Source of the DNA: Tilletia caries
Lineage: Eukaryota > Basidiomycota > Exobasidiomycetes > Tilletiales > Tilletiaceae
DNA length: 64,000 nucleotides
Reading direction: 5' to 3'
Assembly: GCA_032718865.1 (NCBI GenBank)
Contig: JALUTQ010000045.1
Coordinates: forward strand, 1,736,001-1,800,000
Below, one piece after another: positions 54,658-64,000 of this stretch. Under the pieces are notes generated by a model that was given only the letters and a program-made list of their open reading frames with translations, made no database searches and had not been told where the DNA came from. Position numbers and translations under genes: made by a program. The first letter of the stretch is position 1, and every line of letters starts with the position of its first letter.

Positions 54658-54666
54658 GTTCGTTGG
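54658..54666 (+). repeat. 9-bp target duplication of the DUF6589-RecQ transposon (right copy)
   Basis: GTTCGTTGG directly follows the right TIR, identical to 47810-47818. Confidence 0.92.
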
Positions 54667-55107
54667 CCCCGTTGTGCAATCCTGTCGTCGCTCTCTCTCT
54701 CTCTCTCTCTCATATCTCATCGCTGATGGGACGCAGACTGCAGCGCGCAGAGTAATGATCCAGTCCAGCTGCTGAGTGCGAGAGTGCGAGAGTGCGAGAG
54801 TGGGATGGTGCTGGGGAGGTGAAGGCGAAGGCGAAGACGAGATCGAAGCTGGGGAGACTGCGTGAGACTGTGTTTGTACGAGTAAGTGGATGATCTGCGC
54901 CCTGGTTTCTGAATTGTAATGGTGGGGGTGTAATGGTTTGTAATGGAGGGCTCCCCCTTTCTCCCGCCTGGACCTCATCTCGCGGGCGTCTACATAACCT
55001 CGCTCTCTCCCTCTCTCCCGCTGTCTCTCCTTGTCGCTGGTCGAAAGGATTCTTCTGCAGGACAGCGTCGACAGCACTCAGCAGCAGCAGCAGCAGCAGC
55101 AGCAGCG
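54667..55107. other. Promoter region of the coiled-coil gene
   Basis: It contains a CT repeat at about 54689-54712, GAGTGCGA repeats at 54776-54802, and a CAG repeat of about nine units at about 55079-55106 immediately before the ATG, likely in the 5' UTR. No gene is seen. Confidence 0.45.
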
Positions 55108-58100
55108 ATGGCAGACACGCAGTCATCCACGCACTCAGCCACAGCAGCAGCAATGACAGCAACAGCAACAAGAGACGAAAGCATCCAGGCAGCAAAGAAG
55201 AAGGTCAGTCTCTGATTCCCTCTCTCTCTCTCTGTGTATGGCGTACTGGCTGACACACGCGCTCATCCACAGCTCAAGGCATACCGCGCAAAGCAGGCCG
55301 CATCAGCGAAGAGAGCATCTCACACACGCACGCCCTCAGCAACACACGCCCGCAGGTCATCCACAGTCGCAGATCCGAAGAGATCATCACGCATAATCAC
55401 AGCAGCACACTCGCCTCCCACGGCACCAGCCACTGCCACTCCCACAGCCACAGCCAGCACCAGCACCAGCACCAGCACAGCGGAGAAGCGCATCAGTCGA
55501 CATGCACGCACAACAAGCATCGCAACCCATCGCCAGAGCGTCGATCTCATGGCTGCACAGCTTCCCACACACGACAACAGGCGCAACAGCAGACACGCAC
55601 GCAACCAGAGCATCGCCACAAAGCGAGACAGCATCGACATCATCACTCCATCCGTCGTCAAGAACAGGCGCAGTCAGATCCTCCCCAGCAGTCTCCTCTT
55701 CCAGTCACCAAACCCACGCTCCTCTCTCACCGCCCCATCCCATCACCATCCCTTGCTCCACCACCCGCCCACCTTCACCATCCCACCAGACGACGACGAC
55801 CAGGACAGACGCTCCGCTCTCGAAAAGCTCGAGGGAAGATCACCCACACGCACGCCCAGGTCAAGATCACCTAGCATGCCCCCACCACGCTCTCCCTCCA
55901 GCTTCGCCGCTCAGCTACCCGACGAGATCCTCCTCTCCCACAACACGCAGCAGCCAGGCGACCGCTCCTCCGTCACCAGCACGGTAGAACTCCCCCGCTT
56001 CGACGACGTGCACGGCACAGAGGCCATGGACAAGCGGGCCAGCGCAACCCTCATCAAACGCAACTCGTTCAATACCACACTCGAGCCATCCCCCGCTCCA
56101 CCACGCTCCCCCTTCCGCGACAGTCTCAAGCTCGCCCGCGAAGCAACCCCCCCACAGTCTCACTACCCCATCGCACCACTCCTCGCTCCTTTTGGATCAT
56201 CATCTTCTCTCGCTGAAGCTACTGATATGGACACCAATAGCACCCTCTCCACATCACAGTCCAACCCAGACGGTCTCAGCACCCTCACCGAGCTCGCAGA
56301 GGCAGAAGAGGAAGAAGAGAGCGATTCCAGCAAGCCAGCCGCTCCCAAACAGGCCATCGACGACAACAATGCCGAACAGCAGAAGGAGTCAGACGATCTC
56401 AGGAAACAGGCTCGCAGGGCCAGTCTCACCCCTCGTCCACTCAAACTCAAGAGTAGGCCCGCAAGTCTCTTCCTCCCCAGCGGCGGCATTGCAGGCGCCA
56501 TGGCCTATCGCATGAACCCGCTCCAAAGGCCTTCTCCTCTTTCCGGTCAGGCTTCACGAGAGATGCCCGCCGCATTTAAGCGGAATTCATTGCTTCTCTC
56601 CCGCGCGCCGACCGGGACGGAGAATAACAATGCGGCTGCGGCTGCCAATACTCTCACCGCATCCGCCTCTTCCGACGCAGCCTTTGTCAAAGCGATCGAA
56701 CAGGCCTCCTGGATCCGAACCGCAGCTCCCCCTTCGTCCCTCTCGAGATCATCCCTCGCATCCACATCGACATCCACAACCCCCATCGAGGAACCGGTCA
56801 TGGATGGCGGCGACGTCATCCTCCCCGCTGCGGCCACTGCCACCACGGCCGCTGCCCAGGCCGCCGTCGGTACCACCACCCTCCGACAGGGCATGCGTGC
56901 TCTTCGACTGGGAAGCATTGTCTCTGCTTCTAGTTCGTCGGGCACTGTGGGGCCTTTGACCTCCGCGGTCATGTCGCCTCCCATCTCGGCCAGCGAGACG
57001 TTCTCGGATGCGTTCACTCCTCCTGTCTCCGCTCCCGCTCCCGCTCCCGCTCCCGCCGACGTAATCTCCTCCTCCTCCTCTCCCCAGCTCCCACAAGGGG
57101 TGTCCGCTTCGAGTGCAAGTTCGAACTCAGTCGGCCGACGCTCGAGCATCGTCTACCGCTCGTCCTCGAACACCACAAGCGCCACGGCTTCCTCGTCCAA
57201 CTACGGCATGGGCCTCAAGCGCAACCGCCGCACCAACACCGCCGACAGCTCCGCCTCGTCCAGCATCTCCCCGCCCTCGAGCATCTCGACCACCCATGGC
57301 CGGGAACCGCCGAGCGACTCGGTGTCGACGATTAGTGTGCCGGTTGTTACGTATGAGGATATGTGTGCGCGGGCGGCGCAGACGGACGCTGTGAGGCGCT
57401 CGTTGGACCGCACTGCGCGGGACTTGTCACTCTCGGACGGCGAGCGGATCCGCCTGGTGGCTGTGCTCAAGGAGAAGGAGGCCCAGTTGCTCGATATGGT
57501 TGATAAACTGGCCGAGGCGGGCGAACAGGCGGAGATGTTGAATGAGGATGTCGAGGGTTGGAAGGCGCGCTGTAAAGATGCTGAGGCGAGTTTGGCCAGG
57601 GAACGCGTGGGCATGGAGGAAGGGAGGATCGCGGGGGAGGTCGCCATCCTGGCCTTACGCGAGCGTGTGCAGGCCCTGAGTGCCGTTCTGGAGTCGCACG
57701 GGCTCAGGGTACCCGGCTCGCCCTTGCTCCTCTCCCCGCCGTCTTCCTCACCGGCGGCGGTGGAGGTGGATGAGGACGGGGTGAAGAGGAAGTCTCGCCC
57801 GCCGTTGACGAAGTTGGACTTGGTTTCTGTGCTGCGGAACCCGATTCTGGGAGCGCCTCCTGCCAGTCCGTTGATGGGCACTTCGCCCTCGGCTGGTGGT
57901 GGGGGAGGGGGATACTTTGCTATTAGCGGTACGCCCTCTGCTGCCTTGGCCACACCTGCTCTCATCCGACGGGCGGCACCCTCGGGAAGCTCCCAGCATG
58001 GGTCTGACGGCAGTACCGGTGCTGGTGCTGGCGCTGGCGCTGGTGGGATGCACACCCCGCATTTGGAGATGGAGGCTACTGTCCGGCTGTTGCGGGAGAT

Positions 58101-59583
58101 GCGGCAGCAGATCTTCAACTTGGCTGGTTCGTTGGACTTTGAGCGGAAGGAGCATGCTAAGACGAAGGAGCTGTTGGAGGAGATGAAGGCGGCGGCGACT
58201 TCGTCACAGAAGGCGGCGGCGGCGGAGGAGGTCAAGGTCGTCGAAGGATCGGCGGCTTCGCAGCAGCAGCGGTCGAAGGGCGAGGGTCTGTACAAGCACG
58301 CCAATGCTGATGTTGGAGGCAGCGGTCTGGCACGGGCGGCGAGTCGTCTCTCGTACACGACGGACTCGCCGTATGAGAGCTACGAGGAGAAGATCCGCCG
58401 GCAGCAGGAGGAGTCTCACGACGAGCACACGCTCGACATGGACCGGACTGGGATCACCGAGCCCTCGTACGAGACGCGCGCGACGGAGTTCTCCTCCCGT
58501 GCCGATGAGACGTGTGCTGCTGCGGATGACCACGATGCCGCGCGGACGTCGTCCTCCACCCCGGGCCTCGAATACGACCATCGCCCTGGAGAAGGCTCTG
58601 GCTCGTCGTTCTCCCACCTGCGCACGGTCCGGGAGAAGAGCGCGTTCAACTCCGGCACGTTTGGGTACGATGACCAGCTTCGCTCGGTCGAGGAGGGCGA
58701 TTCGTTGCGGGAGGATGTGATCGTTCGCCGTCGGAGCGATGAGAGCTCTGTCGAGAGTAGTGCTGGGCCCGCGTCGCCCCCGAGTGAGATGATCGATCTC
58801 GAGGCGCAGGGCTGTGATGGCGAGGATATGTACGACGATGGCGATTCGGCGTTCGAGGATGAGGTTGACACACCGGAGTTGGACATCGAGCAGTGGAACC
58901 GACCGGACGTTGTCCGAGCCTGGTCGCTCGAACGCGCTACGGCCGCCGCGAAGAAGAGTCGCAGCCGCGCCAACGCACGCGGCGGGAAGAAGTCATCGTC
59001 CGCCTTCGCCGCTGCTGCTGCGCTCCAGCCTAACTTCGAGGACTTCTTCGGGATCATGAGCGAGCGGCGGTTGCCACCGTTGCCGACGCCGACGAGTGCG
59101 CTGGAGATGCCTCCCGTGTACTCGGAGTATGATCCTAAAGTTGGCCGGATCCGGCTCTCGGCGGGACGGATGACGAGTTATATGCGGCCGGAGGTGTATG
59201 ATGTTATGCCGGGTGGGCTGCCGGGTGCTGGGAGCATTGTGAATGGTGTCGCGGGTGGCGGTCTGACGAGGAGCACCTCGCTCCAGGGCGGTCGGTGGGC
59301 TCAGAATGTCGGCCGGACGGGCAGTATTGGCAATCAGCAGAGCGCCGCTGCCGCAGCAGCTTCTGCTGCTGGCGGACCAAACCGGTCGTACGCGGCCCTG
59401 CCCAAGCGGATGTCGATGCCTGCACAACCCAAACCGGCGCAGGCGAAGCGGATGTCGGCTACGAGGCCGCTGAAGGCGTTTGTGGATGGGCGGACGTTGC
59501 CGATGCCTCAGGCTGCTGCTGTGCGTGATTTGGACTTTGCGTATGCGACTGTTGGTGGGGTCGGGCCGTTGCTTCAGCTTTAA
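55108..59583 (+). CDS. Large Ser/Ala/Pro-rich protein with central coiled coils
   Basis: Exon 1 is 55108-55203 (MADTQSSTHSATAAA start) and exon 2 is 55273-59583, joined in phase 0 over a 69-nt intron, giving 1,468 aa. Most of the protein is disordered, rich in Ser, Ala, Pro and Thr, with Ala and Gly tracts. Two helical blocks stand out: about residues 705-815 (AVRRSLDRTARDLSLSDGER to ALRERVQALSAVLESHG) and about 940-980 (VRLLREMRQQIFNLAGSLDF then ERKEHAKTKELLEEM), both clear coiled coils. The C-terminus is basic (LPKRMSMPAQPKPAQAKR). The shape fits a cell-polarity or cytoskeletal scaffold but the family is not recognised. The frame is fully open, so it is a resident gene. Confidence 0.8.
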
Positions 59584-60504
59584 GAGAAGCAGACCATAGG
59601 AAATGTGGGATCTATTCTGTTTTTTTTTTTTTTTTTTTTGGATTACGACCTGGAACCTTTATTCGTGGCTGTCATACGTGAGTGGAGATGCACTTTGTCT
59701 GGTGCTAGAACGGGGGGAATGGTCGCTCACGCCTGTTCAATTTGACTCTTTTCATACAGGTTTTTTAACCGACCGGCCCTCGCTGGACGAAGGCCGCAGT
59801 TGGACGTTGGTGGACGGACGAATGGGAATGCTTCCTTCACGATTTCTTGCATACGAACTCCTCCTCTCTTGTTCCTCGACTTCGTATACGGCTTGGAAGA
59901 CATCGATTTTCTTTTACTTCTCTTGATTTCACTCGACTTTCGACTTCCTTTGGCCTGTGCCCGCTCCCCCTTTCGGCGCGTTCCTCCTCCGATCCTTGAG
60001 GCACGGCGAACTTTTTTCCTTCCCTCTTTTTCTCGTCGACCCCGTTTGACGTGCCAATCTCCCCTTCCTCCACTGGTCTTCAAGACGGTTTGCCTCGACT
60101 CTGACCCTTCCTCCGAAACGTACGCCCCCCCTTCCGCGCGGCGCGCGCGGTCGCCCTGCCCTCATTCCATCTCCCGCTCCCCCCAACGTCGTCACCATTT
60201 ATCACTGCAAAAGCCTGTTCTCCTCACTCCCGCCCAACACACGACCCCCAGCCTTTTCTCTTCCTCTCCCACCAATTTTCTCTGCAACGTCTTTCGGTCT
60301 ATATATGGCTCTCCATTCTCCCGCTTTTCTCCTGATACGCCCCCCCCCCCCGCCTTCTGGCCAGTTGAGCTCTCTTTCCCCTTCAAGCTGTCCTCCCCCC
60401 TTTCTTCTCCCTCCCCTTGAGCTTCCGTTGTTATTTTCTTGCACGTCTCAAAGATCTCAATCAAGTCCCAGCCTTCCACGCGATTCTTATTTCTTCTCTT
60501 CGCG
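59584..60504. other. Intergenic, pyrimidine-rich
   Basis: A T-run of about 20 lies at 59620-59640, probably just past the end of the preceding gene, and a C-run at 60340-60352. The rest is CT-rich and resembles an upstream region of a rightward gene. Confidence 0.4.
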
Positions 60505-60769
60505 ATGTGTGACCTGTGTCTGCTTGCCTTCCTCCTCTCTGGAAGCGTTTATGATCATGGAAGTAAGCAAAAGAACCTTTGACTTTGTTTGTTTGTTGGT
60601 TCGGTACGGTTTGTTTGTTGCGTTAATTTTCGCAGATGAACGCCACCAAACACCAAACACCAAACACCGGAGTTCCACAAACCATAGCAAGCTACGCTTT
60701 TCGCATCTCACGAAACGTTGCGAGCCTTGCACGGCTGCTGGTCAGCACAGCATTGGTCTGCCGCATTGA
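60505..60769 (+). CDS. Very small hypothetical gene, weak support
   Basis: The ATG at 60505 opens an exon 60505-60562 that joins across a 73-nt intron (GTAAGC...CGCAG) to 60636-60769, giving 63 aa beginning MCDLCLLAFLLSGSVYDHG. The start is hydrophobic and the long pyrimidine-rich leader fits a promoter. The second exon contains an ACCAAACACCAAACACC repeat and looks low in coding quality. It could equally be a noncoding transcript. Confidence 0.22.
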
Positions 60770-61486
60770 CAGCTAAAAGCGATTCATCGAGAGTTGAGAT
60801 TCGTCACTCCGAATTTTTGTCAGCGGAAGAGTATGGGGGAATACGCGGTTGCTGATGAACGACTGTGCCCTGTAAAACAACGATATCAGCCGGCCCTGTG
60901 TTGTGAATGCCACCGTTGGGAGCCTGTACAACTTCTCGCCCGCCCGTATGTCCTTTTCGCATCTCGGCCAAGTTTGCACTCGGGATGATGGCACGGTGCA
61001 TTGGCGGAGACGTCTTTGTTTGACGGTGAGGAACGCAGTGGCACGCATCGCCCATCGCACCGAACGCATGTTTCGGGTTTCCGCTGTTTCATCGGACGTT
61101 CGCGGGCGTGGATCTGCTAGGGCCTAGGGGATGAATAAGAAAATCGACAGCCAAAACGACAAATGCATGAGCGTTTGCTCTGATCTGAGAGTCCTAGCTG
61201 CTCTCCTCGCGATCCTCCGTCGACTGCATCTACCCCTCTTCTGCAGATTGAGTGGGATCAAGGTCCGATTTCAAGTCGGCGCAGCACTTTTGCCACCTTC
61301 TCCTCCAAGTAAGACCAGGTAGAATGATATTACCGATGACAGGTCCTTCCAAATTGCGCTTGAACTGCGGGCTTCCAACACACAAACGAAAAACACGCTC
61401 GGCGTCTGTGATGATCACAGCTTGAACCTTTCCGTAAGGTTATCGGAAAGAGCAGAGCTGACCGGTAGAGTATTCGCTGGCCACTG
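60770..61486. other. No supported gene
   Basis: Short frames occur on both strands without domain or splice support. One minus-strand frame around 60804-61020 (GGIHNTGPADIVVLQGTVVH) looks slightly protein-like but cannot be extended. Confidence 0.3.
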
Positions 61487-61625
61487 CTGCGAGTTCTCCT
61501 CGTAGAATGACCATAAGGCCCACCACAACAGCAGAGCCGCCACAGGTATCTGCGATATCTGCCAAGTGCCAGCAAGTATTCGGTCGACTTCTTCGTTGTC
61601 GACGTATGCCGTGCCAATCCTGACA
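61487..61625 (-). repeat. Diverged copy of part of the 15.5-kb membrane-protein gene
   Basis: About 130 bp aligns with 15493-15600 (for example GAATGACCATAAGGCCCACC here against GAATCACCATTAGACCTACC there, and CAAGTATTCGGTCGA against CAAGAATTCGGTCGA). On the minus strand both encode STE-[YF]-L and GLMVI-x-R, but the frame is broken here, so it is likely a relic. Confidence 0.4.
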
Positions 61626-64000
61626 CTCTGATGCGGAAGGGCGAAACGAAAGGTGATACGAAGGGCGAGGTGGGAAGGAGGGATGTTGCTGCTGGAAACA
61701 ATGGACGTCAGGACTACCGGATTCGTGCTTTAGACATTACTGACACATCAAGCATCATGAGTGCCAAGCAGCAGACCATCGGACGTGTCTATGGATGCCT
61801 GGGTGAGATTAAGGATGGAATCATCAGCGCTTGTCGGCGGGTCATAGCATTGGAACAGACTCGCGCTTGTGTACCAGCTACCTTAGCAGCCGACTGATGA
61901 AGTCGAAAAACGCGCCGGAACCGGAGGAATTGGTCGATCCAAGAAAGCGATGGAATCGGTAAGATGCTGGGGTCGGGCGGGGATGGGAGACGACAGGGTC
62001 AGGTGTCTGCAGATGTGGTGATCAATCAAGGTCAAGTCAGCTACTGCAATTGTCATGACTCACGGGCATGAGATTGAATGGCCGGGTGGAACGTCCCTGA
62101 GACCAGGCGAAATGATCGATCTTGAGGCGATGGAGGATCGTGTCAGTATGAACATCGCGAGCCAGGCATGTGCCAGCGCTGATCCTCGCCTGTATATGAA
62201 CCAAACCTGTCTCATGAACCGAAGGTAAATAGGAAAGACGTGAGGAGGGGAGATGGCGGTGGTCAGACGCTTGTGCCGTGTTGCTTTCTGGAGAGCGGTG
62301 GTGTGTGTGTAGTGTAAAAAAGAGGTCTAAAGAGTGGTGTATGCAGGGAATGGAAAGTCAATTTAGCAAGAGTCATCAAGCAAGCATCTTAGGTTGCCAT
62401 GTGCTCACCGCAACGTGTGCTCGCATCATGGAGCTTGCAGAAGATGAAGCGTAGGGAGTGGGCCGTCAACGTCCTGAGTAAGGAGGGAACTCACCCACTC
62501 ACTCTCGCAACCACCACCATGCTGACTTGCTGAGAGCGTGAGATGTGAAGGCATGGACTGACCCAGTTCGACGCTCGCTCACGTTTCTCTCTTTTCTATG
62601 TTCGGTTCTCTGCGGCACATTGCTGACCTCGCCTGGTTGCCTGCTCACCTCGCTCTCCCTCCCTCCCTCAGACACACATGCAGTCACGCCTGTTCGCGGA
62701 CATCGAACTTTGATACCATTCACAGAGAACATAGGGGCAGAAGGCCGGAGGAGATGTCGTCTCGGGCCATACGCAGGGTGTCTCAATGATCGAATGGTCT
62801 CAGTCATGAGCGTATGAACGACGAAGGTGGGTCGATGGCTGGAGCTCGACGATGCATGGCGGGCGTATGGTGTCTTGCTCGACTAATGACAGCGGTTTCG
62901 AAGGCGGCACTCATGGTATGCGCGGCCTTGCGAATCCTTGCAGGCGTTGATACCCCGACCGGCTTGTCTGCAAGCACTATATGCTTTCTTGCCGTCTGGA
63001 ACGCATATTTCCTCCGACCCCTGCCGCTGGCCTGGCATCAACCTGTCCCCTTTGACGTTCTCACTCTTCACCACTCTCGATCAATCAAGGTCAATTCAAG
63101 CGCGCCATGCCACATGTTCGGTTCGGAATTCTACCCTTTCTCTTCCTTTCCCTTCAGCCTTTCTTCCAGCATCTCAATTCACAACCCCCGTATTCACATC
63201 AAAATCAAGCTCATGGTCTCGTGGCGTCGTGTGTCCCTTTCAGGATAACCAGAGAGTCTTGTCCCCAGCAGCAACAAGCTTTGGCGACAGGTTATGTTTC
63301 GCACGTTACACCGAGACGGGCCACGGAGTGAGTCGTGCTTCACCTCTTCACCATGGGCTTCAATTGTGCATCACACATTCAAAACACGTTCACACACCTT
63401 CTCCCTCGCAGCTCATACAGTAAGCGCCTCGACACGCGACCCACAAATTCATGTAACATCATCGCAAACTAACGCAAGAGCCTTTCCAACCTTCGCTGTC
63501 GGGAAGCGGATACAGGACTCGACAGGGTGCTCAAACCGGACGGAGGTTAGAGACGACGAAGGCAAGTTGTATCTGAAGAATTCTCGTCGGAGAAGTGGTA
63601 CGAAATCCACAGCACCGCCGTCGTCCGTCACTGGCGGAGAGAGTGGGATCTCGACAGCAGTCACGATCGCTTTTACCAGGAGAAGCTCCCTGTGACGACC
63701 GCCCATCGGCTGCAGGAGAAGGATGTTTTGCGGGAAGTAGCTAATCTGATCAGGAAGGGGCCCATGAGAGGAAAGGAGGTGCAATCCATCACCAGAGGTC
63801 CAACGAACGTTGCTTGAGACCTTACTAAGGTCCCTTCCACGCGTCACCTGCAACAGTACGGAGCTACGCACCAGCTTGGTCAGCCAGCACACCCACGCTG
63901 GTGAGTTCTCTCTCGATGTTGCCCGTCGCTCAGACCCTTCACTCAACCTTTCCGCCTCTGACGATACCTGCTCATCATCTCAGATCACCTGCCCAGACTT
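61626..64000. other. No supported gene in the last 2.4 kb
   Basis: Several frames of 60-160 codons overlap on both strands between 62500 and 63950, none with a recognisable domain or a consistent splice model. CCCT-type simple repeats occur at about 62650-62670. A gene may run off the right edge. Confidence 0.35.

Noticed and set aside
57201..58358. Minus-strand open frame of 385 codons inside the coiled-coil gene
   Set aside because: Antisense shadow of a biased, Ser/Ala-rich coding sequence; no start context, domain or splice sites of its own.
62499..63946. Several overlapping frames near the right edge
   Set aside because: They overlap on both strands, lack domains and splice consistency, and look like chance frames in GC-rich sequence.

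Overview
This window looks like a basidiomycete fungal chromosome, possibly Ustilaginomycotina or a relative (the phylum call is firm, the lineage is a guess). The evidence is genes built from small exons, short introns of about 50-100 nt with GT...AG ends and CTGAC-like branch points, CT-rich promoters, occasional TATA boxes, secreted cysteine-rich proteins, and transposon families typical of basidiomycetes. It is an accessory, transposon-rich region: about half of the 64 kb can be assigned to mobile elements, several of them nested.

Layout. 0.15-1.4 kb (minus): a BED-finger protein gene. 1.95-about 14.9 kb: a DIRS-like tyrosine-recombinase retrotransposon (gag, RT, RNase H, recombinase) cut by two later insertions: a complete Ty3/gypsy LTR element (4305-11160, identical 289-bp LTRs, TSD TTCCC) and an 803-bp non-autonomous hAT-like element (12091-12893, 8-bp TSD). 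15.2-18.0 kb: a possible small membrane protein and a clear secreted double-psi beta-barrel (barwin/RlpA-like) protein. 18.26-23.03 kb: a PIF/Harbinger DNA transposon with terminal inverted repeats, a Myb/SANT-like partner gene and a broken DDE transposase. 23.7-27.7 kb: small multi-exon genes (two secreted Cys-rich proteins, a small acidic protein, a hypothetical), a DIRS terminal remnant, a gypsy RT scrap and a tiny LTR-like element. 28.3-34.8 kb: a large RecQ-type helicase gene carrying zinc fingers and a tyrosine-recombinase-like domain. 34.8-36.2 kb: tandem repeats and a striking 21-bp-periodic iteron array. 36.2-39.3 kb: an unknown gene split by a 788-bp hAT-like insertion. 40.3-42.2 kb: an FHA-domain gene split by a 622-bp hAT-like insertion that carries a second 21-bp array, next to an old LTR. 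43.2-45.0 kb: a host-like gene with a CaaX tail. 47.82-54.66 kb: a complete DNA transposon with 9-bp TSD and long TIRs that encodes a DUF6589 protein and a RecQ helicase tail-to-tail. 55.1-59.6 kb: a large coiled-coil host gene. 59.6-64 kb: no well-supported gene.

Main point. The best candidate for an undescribed system is the 47819-54657 element: a DUF6589 protein with the spacing expected of a DDE-type nuclease, paired with an accessory RecQ helicase, both uninterrupted, bounded by TIRs and a perfect target duplication. The second is the RecQ/tyrosine-recombinase fusion at 28-35 kb with its 21-bp iterons and companion gene. Almost every broken reading frame in the older elements is a single extra base, mostly in a homopolymer run, which is either a decay signature or an assembly artefact and should be settled before these genes are called dead.
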